DNA from: Thiobacillus sp. UBA2487
GTDB lineage: Bacteria > Pseudomonadota > Gammaproteobacteria > Burkholderiales > Sulfuriferulaceae
Direction: 5' to 3'
Assembly (NCBI GenBank): GCA_002341815.1
Contig: DDOT01000122.1
Coordinates: 2,197 to 8,598, forward strand
Length of the DNA: 6,402 bases
This document shows positions 1 to 6,233 of the stretch, one piece after another; position 1 is the first letter of the stretch, and the number at the start of each line of letters is the position of its first letter. Position numbers and translations under genes: made by a program. Below the pieces are notes generated by a model that saw nothing but the letters and a program-made list of their open reading frames with translations, ran no database searches and was not told where the DNA came from.

Positions 1-136
1 GCACCGGTGCTTCGGCAACCGTTTCCAGCCTGCTGTTGGTAATCACCAATGCGATTTCGAGAATGCGGTCGGTGTCGGGTTGCAGACCGGACATTTCCAT
101 GTCGATCCAGATGAGGTTGTTTTGATCCTGTGCCAT
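1..136 (-). CDS. orn: Oligoribonuclease, N-terminal part (cut by window edge)
   Basis: Only the first 45 codons are present; the remainder of the protein, usually about 180 aa, lies outside the window. The start reads [20 protein letters not shown], and the stretch WIDMEMSGL with Asp12 and Glu14 is the first exonuclease motif (Exo I) of the DEDD 3'-5' exonuclease family, in the form typical of Orn. The next residues ([14 protein letters not shown]) also fit. In this family the enzyme is a cytosolic homodimer that degrades 2-5 nt oligoribonucleotides, including pGpG, to mononucleotides, finishing mRNA decay and cyclic-di-GMP turnover. The ATG at 136 was chosen because the conserved motif starts a few residues later. 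I see no strong Shine-Dalgarno before it. It is divergent from the M48 protease gene with about 50 bp between the two starts. Confidence 0.93.
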   Translation of the reverse strand, partial: MAQDQNNLIWIDMEMSGLQPDTDRILEIALVITNSRLETVAEAPV

Positions 137-171
137 GATGAGCGTATGAAAGGTTTGTAAAGCCGTGATTG

Positions 172-180
172 TGGCATAAT
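172..180 (+). promoter_or_regulatory. Possible extended -10 promoter element of the M48 protease gene
   Basis: TGGCATAAT fits an extended -10 (TG-N-TATAAT, 5 of 6 hexamer bases). The best -35 candidate, TTTGTA at 154-159, is weak and has a 15-bp spacer. A start of transcription about 7 bp downstream would fall on or next to the ATG at 187. No Shine-Dalgarno precedes that ATG, which agrees with a nearly leaderless mRNA, but the match is short and could be chance. Confidence 0.3.
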
Positions 181-186
181 TCTGCC

Positions 187-1428
187 ATGAATACATTTAC
201 CTTGGTTTTTCTGATTGCCCTGTTGCTGACCTTGCTTGTGAAAAGCGGCCTGATTGTCAGGCAGATGCGCCATGTCTGGTTGCACCGGGAGCAGGTTCCT
301 GCAGCATTTGTTGGCAAAATTGGTGCTGTAGAACACCTGCGTGCGGCGCAGTACGCCTTGGCGCGCGGCAAATTGGCGTTATGGGGTGTGGTACAGGAGT
401 CATTGATTCTTGTGTTGTTCACGTTGGGCGGTGGTCTGGATTGGTTGGCTGGGTGGTGGTTCGGCATGGCATCGCCGCTATTGGCCGATGCGGGGTTGAT
501 CATCAGCGTGATGTTGCTGTCGGCGTTACTGGAATTACCGGTCGACTGGTATCGCAAATTTGTGGTCGAACAGCGTTTTGGTTTTAACGCCATGAAGCCG
601 GCTGATTTTTTGCGCGACCTGCTGTTGCAAGTGGTGTTGGGTGTGGTGTTGGGCGTGCCGCTGTTGATGGCGGTATTGTGGATCATGCGACGGGCCGGCA
701 CCGACTGGTGGCTGTACGCCTGGTTGGTGTGGGTGGCGTTTAATGTGTTGGTGCTGGCGATATATCCGACCTTCATCGCGCCGTTGTTCAACAAATTCGC
801 TCCATTGGAAGATGTCGCTTTAAAACAACGCATCGAGCATCTATTGCACAAAAGCGGCTTTGCCGCGCAAGGCCTATATGTGATGGACGGCTCTAAACGC
901 AGCAGCCATGGTAATGCGTATTTCACCGGATTTGGCCGTTCGCGTCGGATTGTGCTGTTTGATACCTTGCTCAAGCAGTTGCAACCCGATGAAATCGTTG
1001 CGGTGTTGGCACATGAGTTGGGGCATTTCCATCATCGTCATGTGTTGAAACGCATGGCATGGATGTTCGGTTTGAGTTTGCTGGCGTTATGGTTGGCGGC
1101 TCAAGCAATTGACAGCGCGTGGTTTTATGCCGCATTGCGCGTCAGTCATCGCTCTTCCGGCATGGGTTTGCTGTTGTTTTTCTTGGTGATGCCTGTTTTT
1201 TCGCTGCCATTGCAATGGTGGTCGGCAGCCAGTTCGCGGCGCAACGAATTTGAGGCCGATCGCTATGCCGCTCAGCAAACCAATCCTGCGTTGCTGGTTA
1301 ATGCGCTGGTTGGGTTGTACCGTGATAATGCTGCGACGTTGACTTCGGATGCATGGTATTCTTCGCTGAATGACTCTCACCCCAACGCGCAACAGCGAGT
1401 GGCACATTTGCTTGCGTTGCTTCCCTAA
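187..1428 (+). CDS. M48 family (STE24/CAAX-protease type) membrane zinc metallopeptidase
   Basis: This 413-aa protein is an integral inner-membrane zinc protease of the M48 family, STE24 branch. The N-terminal half is the M48_N region, with hydrophobic segments near residues 2-23, 64-84, 100-120, 145-165 and 173-200. The catalytic half begins with a well conserved STE24 stretch, [18 protein letters not shown] and then [10 protein letters not shown]. The zinc site is HELGH at residues 276-280 (catalytic Glu277), and the third ligand is Glu356 in NEFEADRYA. Two more hydrophobic segments lie between these (about 287-307 and 322-345). The ending [12 protein letters not shown] is also typical. Bacterial members are thought to take part in membrane-protein quality control; the substrate here is unknown. 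The ATG at 187 is preferred to an in-frame TTG at 169, which would only add MWHNSA. Neither start has a clear Shine-Dalgarno. A cytochrome gene follows after 12 bp. Confidence 0.93.
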   Translation: MNTFTLVFLIALLLTLLVKSGLIVRQMRHVWLHREQVPAAFVGKIGAVEHLRAAQYALARGKLALWGVVQESLILVLFTLGGGLDWLAGWWFGMASPLLADAGLIISVMLLSALLELPVDWYRKFVVEQRFGFNAMKPADFLRDLLLQVVLGVVLGVPLLMAVLWIMRRAGTDWWLYAWLVWVAFNVLVLAIYPTFIAPLFNKFAPLEDVALKQRIEHLLHKSGFAAQGLYVMDGSKRSSHGNAYFTGFGRSRRIVLFDTLLKQLQPDEIVAVLAHELGHFHHRHVLKRMAWMFGLSLLALWLAAQAIDSAWFYAALRVSHRSSGMGLLLFFLVMPVFSLPLQWWSAASSRRNEFEADRYAAQQTNPALLVNALVGLYRDNAATLTSDAWYSSLNDSHPNAQQRVAHLLALLP

Positions 1429-1433
1429 AGGAA
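1428..1433 (+). promoter_or_regulatory. Ribosome binding site of the cytochrome c gene
   Basis: AAGGAA lies 7 nt before the ATG at 1441 and overlaps the last base of the protease stop codon. The close spacing supports co-transcription with the protease gene and independent initiation of the cytochrome. Confidence 0.65.
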
Positions 1434-1440
1434 ACGTGTA

Positions 1441-1743
1441 ATGAAATATTCTGTGATGTTAACGGTATTGTTGTCGCTGAGTGCAAGTTTGGCACATGCA
1501 GATGCCATTGATCCGGTTGCCGGTAAAAAACTGTACGAACAATCTTGTGCCGCTTGTCATGCTAATCTGTTCGGCGGTGATGGCAGCAAGATTTTCACTC
1601 GCCCTGACCACAAAGTGCGGAGTTTTGCCCAATTACAGGGCAGGGTATCGGGATGCAGCATGAAGAACAACACGGGTTGGTTCCCGTCCGATGAAGCCAA
1701 TGTGGTGGCATGGTTGAATCAAACCTATTATCGGTTCAAGTAA
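1441..1743 (+). CDS. Small periplasmic c-type cytochrome (monoheme)
   Basis: This is a 100-aa exported monoheme cytochrome c. Residues 1-20 form a signal peptide (Lys2, hydrophobic core, predicted cleavage after AHA), leaving a mature protein of about 80 residues. The single heme attachment site is CAACH at residues 36-40, with His40 as proximal ligand. It is followed by NLFGGDGSKIF, typical of small class I cytochromes. The likely distal ligand is Met74, in GCSMKNNTGWFP. The C-terminal helix (EANVVAWLNQTYYRFK) packs against heme in this fold. Its role would be periplasmic electron transfer; the partner is unknown. Cys72, two residues before the candidate ligand, has no second free cysteine to pair with. 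The gene is probably co-transcribed with the M48 protease, though no functional link is evident. Its last 16 bp overlap the end of the convergent histidine kinase gene. Confidence 0.88.
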   Translation: MKYSVMLTVLLSLSASLAHADAIDPVAGKKLYEQSCAACHANLFGGDGSKIFTRPDHKVRSFAQLQGRVSGCSMKNNTGWFPSDEANVVAWLNQTYYRFK

Positions 1744-3047
1744 CCAGGAAATTCAATTCGCACACATAATCCGCCATAGGTTGCCTGGCCAAGCCGGATG
1801 ACCGCGTGGTGTTGATCTGCGATGGCTTTGACGATAGCGAGCCCCAGTCCGCTGCCATTACCGGAAGTGCCCGGAATGCGATAAAAGCGGTCGAAAATGC
1901 GATTCTGCTCTTCTTCCGGTATGCCGGGGCCCGTGTCACTGACGCTGATCCAGCATACATCGGTTTCGCGCCCGCTGGCCAAGTCGATTCTTCCGCCAAT
2001 GGGTGTATAGCGTAAGGCGTTGGATAGTAAATTGGATAGCATGATCGACAAGCTGTGCGGGTCGCCGTGAATGATCGCCTCTGGTGTGGAATCGGCCAGC
2101 CCCATGTCGATTTGCCGGTTATGTGCCAATGTGGCATGTTGGCACAAGACATCTTTTAGCAGCGTGGTTAATTCTATCGGACTGTAGTAGCGTGGCTTGC
2201 CCCCTGTTTCATGTCGGGCCAACACCAGTAACTGTTCGGTCAGGTGATGTGCGCGTTGCACGCCAGCGATTAAATCGTGGATCGCTTGTTGCTGTTCTTC
2301 TGCGCTGCGCGCAGCTTCCAGTAACTGTATTTGCAGGGTCAACGCGGTTAAAGGTGTCCGCAATTCATGAGATGCATCGGCAATAAAAACCTGCTGTTGT
2401 GTGAGGGCTTGACCGAGACGATCTTGCAACTCGTTGATGGCGTTGACCAAGGGTTTTAATTCCTGTGGACTGTTTTGTTCCGGATAGTGCGCCAAGTCTT
2501 CGGGTTGTCGCTGGTTGACCCACTCGGCCATGCGGGTGAGTGGTTTGAATTCATGGCTGAGTATCAGCCAAATGATGCCGCCCATCATGGGAAACAAAAA
2601 CAAAAACGGCAAGGTGGCTTGCAAGGCGAATTCGGATGCCATATTGGCTCGGCTTGACATGGGTTGCGCTACTTCATACAACCGGTTTGGTTTGCGGATC
2701 ATATACAAGCGCCAGGGTTCACCGTCGATGATCACGGTTTGATAGCCTTCGGTATTGACAACGGGCAGGGAAATGTCCGGTCTTGATTGATAAACCAACT
2801 GTTTGGTCAGCGTGCTGATGATTTGTACGGCGGTGTTGCTGTTTTCTTCTGGATCGAAGGCTTGCTGGTCGCCAATTTCGCTGAAATTGCCGTTATACAG
2901 CGCGATCGACATCTCGCGCATTTGGTAATCCAACGCTTCACCGGATTCTTCTCTGGCGGCTTTCCATACGCCAAAGCAACCGATGATTAATCCGCCGCCA
3001 AACATCATCAGCAAAATGATCAACAGCCTGCGGCGGATCGATTTCAT
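1728..3047 (-). CDS. Sensor histidine kinase, QseC/PmrB-like
   Basis: This 439-aa membrane sensor kinase has a full domain set. TM1 is at about 7-28, a periplasmic sensor region at 29-143, TM2 at about 143-163 and a HAMP-like linker follows. The HisKA domain has the H-box ASHELRTPLTAL with phosphoacceptor His227. The ATPase domain has an N-box with Asn339 and Asn343, a G1 box DTGPGI at 371-376, an F-box FDRFYR at 385-390 and a G2 box GSGLGL at 398-403. No catalytic residue is missing, so it should be active. It would phosphorylate the regulator encoded just upstream. The start was placed at 3047 because that ATG overlaps the regulator's TGA (ATGA), a common sign of translational coupling; an in-frame ATG at 3059 would add four residues. 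Just after TM1 the sensor region has ESGE (34-37), an ExxE motif of the kind that binds Fe3+ in PmrB. Whether that holds here is unknown, because related QseC-type sensors also have acidic residues at this place. The stimulus is not established. Confidence 0.92.
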   Translation of the reverse strand: MKSIRRRLLIILLMMFGGGLIIGCFGVWKAAREESGEALDYQMREMSIALYNGNFSEIGDQQAFDPEENSNTAVQIISTLTKQLVYQSRPDISLPVVNTEGYQTVIIDGEPWRLYMIRKPNRLYEVAQPMSSRANMASEFALQATLPFLFLFPMMGGIIWLILSHEFKPLTRMAEWVNQRQPEDLAHYPEQNSPQELKPLVNAINELQDRLGQALTQQQVFIADASHELRTPLTALTLQIQLLEAARSAEEQQQAIHDLIAGVQRAHHLTEQLLVLARHETGGKPRYYSPIELTTLLKDVLCQHATLAHNRQIDMGLADSTPEAIIHGDPHSLSIMLSNLLSNALRYTPIGGRIDLASGRETDVCWISVSDTGPGIPEEEQNRIFDRFYRIPGTSGNGSGLGLAIVKAIADQHHAVIRLGQATYGGLCVRIEFPGYLNR

Positions 3048-3706
3048 GCGGATTTGCACAACATCCAGCCTACACCGCGCATGTTGTGTATCCAGTCGCT
3101 GCCCAGCTTGCGGCGCAAGGAGGAGATATAGTGTTCGATGACGTTGCTGTTGACCGTTTCATCCCAGTTGTACAACCGATCTTGCAGCTCTTCGCGCGAG
3201 AAAGGTTTGCTGGGGTGTTCCATTAAAATTCGCAGCAAAGAAAATTCTCTCAAGGTGACGTGCACCCGTTTCCCCTTCAGGCTAACATCGTGGTTAACCG
3301 GGTTCAGACATAAATCGCCAATTTCAATCTGTGGTTTGCCGCTGCCGCAGCGGCGTCTTGCCAATGCACGTACACGCGCCGACAACTCGTTCAAATTAAA
3401 AGGTTTTATCAGGTAATCATCTGCACCCATATCCAACGTGTCGATTTTGTCGACCATGCTGTCACGGGCAGTAACCACCAGTACCACGACCGGGTTGTTG
3501 TTGCGCCGAATCTCTTTTAACAGGTTGGTGCCGTCTTTACCGGGTAGACCAAGATCAAGTATAAGCAGGTCGTATGTGGTCGCTCGCAAACTGGCATTTG
3601 CTGCGAGGCCGTCGGTTAACCAGTCAACGGTATAACTCTCGCGCACTAGCCAGTTGCGAATAGAGGCACCGATCATGTCATCGTCTTCAACAATCAAAAT
3701 GCGCAT
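3044..3706 (-). CDS. OmpR-family response regulator, QseB/PmrA-like
   Basis: This 220-aa DNA-binding response regulator has a receiver domain (about 1-118) with the acidic pocket Glu7-Asp8-Asp9, phosphoacceptor Asp51 in LLILDLGLPGKDG, switch Thr79 and Lys101 in IKPF. A winged-helix DNA-binding domain (about 125-218) follows. The stretches LYNWDETVNSNVIEHYISSLRRKLGSD and RGVGWML resemble QseB and PmrA more than PhoB or OmpR. All phosphorylation residues are intact. The ATG at 3706 was chosen because the protein then begins with the usual MRILIVEDD and has a GGGGA ribosome site 5 nt upstream. A start at 3751 would add 15 atypical residues encoded across the terminator hairpin. The gene is translationally coupled to the kinase gene. 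It lies downstream of the receptor gene on the same strand, with a terminator between, so receptor expression may influence its level. Targets cannot be read from the window. Confidence 0.94.
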   Translation of the reverse strand: MRILIVEDDDMIGASIRNWLVRESYTVDWLTDGLAANASLRATTYDLLILDLGLPGKDGTNLLKEIRRNNNPVVVLVVTARDSMVDKIDTLDMGADDYLIKPFNLNELSARVRALARRRCGSGKPQIEIGDLCLNPVNHDVSLKGKRVHVTLREFSLLRILMEHPSKPFSREELQDRLYNWDETVNSNVIEHYISSLRRKLGSDWIHNMRGVGWMLCKSA

Positions 3707-3711
3707 GTGTT

Positions 3712-3716
3712 TCCCC
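3712..3716 (-). promoter_or_regulatory. Ribosome binding site of the response regulator gene
   Basis: GGGGA lies 5 nt before the ATG at 3706 and decides that start over the in-frame ATG at 3751. It begins 6 nt after the U-tract of the preceding terminator, so any upstream transcript reaching this gene must first pass the terminator. Confidence 0.65.
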
Positions 3717-3722
3717 ACATGT

Positions 3723-3754
3723 AAAAACAATGCCCAGCGTGAGCCGGGCATTGT
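3723..3754 (-). terminator. Intrinsic terminator after the TonB receptor gene
   Basis: On the minus strand the arms ACAATGCCC and GGGCATTGT pair perfectly over 9 bp. The pairing continues through a G-U and two G-C pairs to a UCAC tetraloop, giving a 12-bp stem followed directly by TTTTA. It begins 17 nt after the receptor stop codon. This is the classic shape of a factor-independent terminator. It stands between the receptor and the regulator/kinase genes on the same strand, so it may also act as an attenuator limiting read-through into them. Confidence 0.88.
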
Positions 3755-3771
3755 GCTGTCGCGTTCGGCAA

Positions 3772-6093
3772 TTAGAACTTGTCGCCGATGCTCAACATAA
3801 CGGCACGCGGTGCGCCAGGCAAGGCCAAGGTCGCGCCGACGCTGTTGGGTGTGCCATACAGACCACCGGCTGAAACGTACTCGAAAGCGTTGTACTGTTT
3901 GTTAAGCAAGTTGTCAACTTCGAGGTTTACCGTGACGAAGTTAGGTTTGCCAAACAACATGCCTTCCTGTAAATCCAGTTCGGCGTTGAAGTTAACCAGC
4001 CCATAGGCGCTTAATTCGGTTGTGCTGGGTTGGTTGGCATTGTTGTCATAGATATGTTGTGCACCGGTATATTGGTACACCAGACGTGGTTTCACGGTTG
4101 CACTGCCGATCATCCATACCCCGGTAATTCCCGTGCTTACCGTTGTATGTGGCGTGTTGGCGACCGGTACGTTATACAACGTGCCACTGCCGTTAGTAAA
4201 GCTGTTGTATTTGGCGGTGACCAGGCCTACATTCATGAAGCCGAACAGGTTGCTGCCGAACCCGCTGCTGGCGGCAAGGTTCATTCCGCTGTAGGTAGAT
4301 GACCCAGAGGCCAGTAATGCGCCACCACTGGCCAGTGCCGTCGGCAAGGTTTCGTTGGCGAATTTCAGGTTGAAGATGCTGGCATCCAGGGTGGTGTCGT
4401 GCAGCAGGCCGAGCTGATTCCAATGCATCTTCCCGCCTGCCTGATAGTAGTCGCCTTGCTCAAGCTGCACATTGGGGGCGGTAATTGCTACAAACGGTCC
4501 CGTTCCGCCACCCATTTCAGGCAAACGATAGGCACGTTCATAGTTCGCATACAGCGTTATGCCGTTCATGATATCCCAGTTGATGCCGAGAGATGGTTCA
4601 AACTTGTTGAATGATTTAGTGGCAGATGGAAACATTGAAAGGTTGGTGCCTGTGGCATTGGGGAATTGTGCGGCTTCATCGTGGGTAAAATCGACATAGT
4701 AATCGACAAACCGAATACCTGGGTTGATGCGTAGTGATTTCACAGGCGCGAACTGATCTTCAATGAACGCGGCAGTATCCATTTGATAAAACTGGTCGCT
4801 GAAATAATTGCCGTCTGGGGCACTGGCAGATGCCGCCGGACTGAATAACTGTTCTTGCGAGTGGTAATGGCTGCCTTGCAAATAGCCGCCCGCTTCCAGA
4901 TGGTTCATGGGTAAATCATAGCTGACCCACAGTTTGTCGCCGACCACGTCACTGCTGGGTGCGTTGACTTCGCTCTGGCCTGGACCTCCAACCGGGTAAT
5001 AGGCGTGCAGAGGTGTATAGTGCAAACGCTCTTCATGGGTATAGTAGGTCATGTTGTGAAAACTGGTGGCACTGTTCAAATTGAGATCCAGATTGCCATA
5101 CAACATGCTGATGTCATTGGTATCCCATTTCCAGTTCACATTGCCGGGCAGGGTGGTATAAAAACCGGTGGTTTGCTGACTGAACAGCGGCCCGCCTTTG
5201 CTGTTGTTGTTGCTGTCATAACCGTTGAGGGTCACGTCAGAAATTGGTGTGGTCGGGGTCGCCAATGGGCGGAATGCACCGCTGAATGCATGGTACATGC
5301 CGATGCTGAATTGTCCGTTATCCAATTTCTTGCGGGTTTTCATATAATAGGCTTGATCGGAACTGCCATTGCCGAAGCCATCGGGTGCTGTCATGAAACT
5401 GTCGGCTTTACCTTCACCAAATGCTAATACTGTTGCCCAGCCACCATGATCACCGGTTTGTAAAGAAGCCGAGAAGTTGCGGGTATTAAAGCTGCCAAAC
5501 GTATAGTCAGCAGTGGCGGAAGCAGTGTTGCTGGGTTGTAGGGGTTTGAAGTTGATGCCGCCGCCGATATTGGTATACCAACGATCTGCCGGATCACCCG
5601 GGCCATAAGTGACACTCATGCTGTCGATCATTGAGCTTTGCGGCACCAGTGTGGCTTGCCACAAGCCATTCCCCGGATTTACCATTGGCACGCCATCAAA
5701 TGTCACGCCAATGCTGCCGTTATCCGTCTGTCCGCCGGAAAAGCCGGCCCAACCGGTCTTGATACCATCAATGCTGATGGAGGTTTTGGTGGCCCCGCTG
5801 CTGCCATAACTGGCAACACTAACGCCTGGCGCAATGGCTAATGCCCGCGCTGCGCCGCCCACCACACCACCGGCCTGAATTTCTTCCTGATCGAGGGTTA
5901 CCGTATCTTGGTTGAGCGCTGTATTTTGTACGGGGTTTGAGTTGGCGTTGGCGGGTTGGTCGCTGCCACTGGCTTGTGACGACACTGTCCCAAGATCAAC
6001 GGTTTGATCGGCAAAACCGGCAACCGGTGAAAGAAAAATCAATGCGATGAGCGCGTTAAGCGGCTTGATAACCGGATGACAATAAAACGACAC
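3772..6093 (-). CDS. TonB-dependent outer-membrane receptor, probably for an iron complex
   Basis: This 773-aa protein is an outer-membrane ligand-gated transporter driven by TonB-ExbB-ExbD. Residues 1-28 form a signal peptide ending AGFA. A TonB-box-like TVDLGTV follows at 31-37, then a Ser/Asn-rich linker and the plug domain (about 57-187), including AARALAIAPGVSV and, near 163-184, YGPGDP with NIGGGINFKP. The rest is a 22-strand-type beta-barrel; YRLPEM (522-527) corresponds to the conserved barrel segment of the family. The protein ends in Phe, as outer-membrane proteins do. There is no N-terminal STN signalling domain, so it should not act as a FecA-type transducer. I chose the GTG at 6093 because AGGGAG lies 6 nt before it; in-frame ATG 6126 and TTG 6132 lack a ribosome site. 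The Fur box upstream points to iron uptake. The ligand is unknown, and I saw no clear heme-receptor FRAP/NPNL pair. Confidence 0.92.
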   Translation of the reverse strand: MSFYCHPVIKPLNALIALIFLSPVAGFADQTVDLGTVSSQASGSDQPANANSNPVQNTALNQDTVTLDQEEIQAGGVVGGAARALAIAPGVSVASYGSSGATKTSISIDGIKTGWAGFSGGQTDNGSIGVTFDGVPMVNPGNGLWQATLVPQSSMIDSMSVTYGPGDPADRWYTNIGGGINFKPLQPSNTASATADYTFGSFNTRNFSASLQTGDHGGWATVLAFGEGKADSFMTAPDGFGNGSSDQAYYMKTRKKLDNGQFSIGMYHAFSGAFRPLATPTTPISDVTLNGYDSNNNSKGGPLFSQQTTGFYTTLPGNVNWKWDTNDISMLYGNLDLNLNSATSFHNMTYYTHEERLHYTPLHAYYPVGGPGQSEVNAPSSDVVGDKLWVSYDLPMNHLEAGGYLQGSHYHSQEQLFSPAASASAPDGNYFSDQFYQMDTAAFIEDQFAPVKSLRINPGIRFVDYYVDFTHDEAAQFPNATGTNLSMFPSATKSFNKFEPSLGINWDIMNGITLYANYERAYRLPEMGGGTGPFVAITAPNVQLEQGDYYQAGGKMHWNQLGLLHDTTLDASIFNLKFANETLPTALASGGALLASGSSTYSGMNLAASSGFGSNLFGFMNVGLVTAKYNSFTNGSGTLYNVPVANTPHTTVSTGITGVWMIGSATVKPRLVYQYTGAQHIYDNNANQPSTTELSAYGLVNFNAELDLQEGMLFGKPNFVTVNLEVDNLLNKQYNAFEYVSAGGLYGTPNSVGATLALPGAPRAVMLSIGDKF

Positions 6094-6099
6094 GATGAA

Positions 6100-6105
6100 C
6101 TCCCT
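6100..6105 (-). promoter_or_regulatory. Ribosome binding site deciding a GTG start of the receptor gene
   Basis: AGGGAG, 6 nt upstream of GTG at 6093, is the only good Shine-Dalgarno near the receptor start. The first three bases are part of the 3' arm of a hairpin at 6103-6120. Confidence 0.6.
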
Positions 6106-6120
6106 GTTTTTAGAAACAGG
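6103..6120 (-). promoter_or_regulatory. Leader hairpin partly hiding the receptor's Shine-Dalgarno
   Basis: In the mRNA sense CCTGTTT, loop CTAA and AAACAGG form a perfect 7-bp stem with a 4-nt loop. Its 3' arm ends inside the AGGGAG ribosome site, so folding would cover half of it. It may tune translation, be opened by a protein or small RNA, or be a DNA operator. It has no U-tract, so it is not a terminator. Confidence 0.5.
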
Positions 6121-6151
6121 TCGCATTGTCAAGGTTGAATATGAAAACTAC

Positions 6152-6168
6152 CTTAGTTGATTGCTAAG
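6152..6168. repeat. Short inverted repeat in the receptor leader
   Basis: CTTAG and CTAAG are separated by 7 bp. The element lies between the proposed promoter and the ribosome site. It could be a weak RNA hairpin or a regulator binding site. It is too short to be certain. Confidence 0.3.
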
Positions 6169-6200
6169 TTTTTATGACGGCAGTTAACATGCTGTATTTA

Positions 6201-6219
6201 AATCATTATTATCATGATC
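6201..6219 (-). promoter_or_regulatory. Fur box (ferric uptake regulator operator)
   Basis: On the minus strand GATCATGATAATAATGATT matches 15 of 19 positions of the E. coli Fur consensus GATAATGATAATCATTATC; the plus strand matches 14 of 19. It can be read as three NATNAT-like hexamers, GATCAT, GATAAT and AATGAT. It lies 108 bp before the receptor start codon, over the proposed -10 region, where bound Fe-Fur would block RNA polymerase. Fur-controlled TonB receptors are well established, which supports the call. The region is A+T-rich, so some similarity could be chance. Confidence 0.75.
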
Positions 6220-6233
6220 GATGAGCGCGTCAT
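6205..6233 (-). promoter_or_regulatory. Candidate sigma-70 promoter of the receptor gene
   Basis: On the minus strand -35 ATGACG (6233-6228, 4 of 6), a 17-bp spacer and -10 AATAAT (6210-6205, 5 of 6) form a reasonable promoter. Transcription would begin near 6198, giving a leader of about 105 nt that holds the inverted repeat and the hairpin. The Fur box covers the -10 and part of the spacer, the usual arrangement for repression. Confidence 0.45.

Noticed and set aside
172..185. Sigma-54-like TGGCA ... TGC before the protease gene
   Set aside because: GG and GC are 11 nt apart instead of the 12 of the -24/-12 consensus, and the element would run into the start codon.
1722..1782. Inverted repeat AACCTAT ... 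ATAGGTT around the convergent gene ends
   Set aside because: The 7-bp arms are 47 nt apart with no T-tract on either strand; it is probably chance, not a bidirectional terminator.
5005..5427. 140-codon open frame on the plus strand inside the receptor gene
   Set aside because: It is antisense to a clear receptor coding region, has no recognisable motif, and is a frame shadow.
6127..6132. Perfect TTGACA on the minus strand before the receptor gene
   Set aside because: No -10 lies at a usable distance, and transcription would begin at about the start codon, losing the ribosome site.
6138..6167. Alternative receptor promoter TTAGCA / 18 bp / CATATT
   Set aside because: Both hexamers match only 4 of 6, and it would leave the Fur box far upstream of the start site. 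The promoter at 6205-6233 fits better.
6184..6201. TTAA half-sites resembling a PmrA/QseB box near the receptor promoter
   Set aside because: They are 14 bp apart; PmrA-type boxes repeat about every 11 bp, and the flanking bases do not match.
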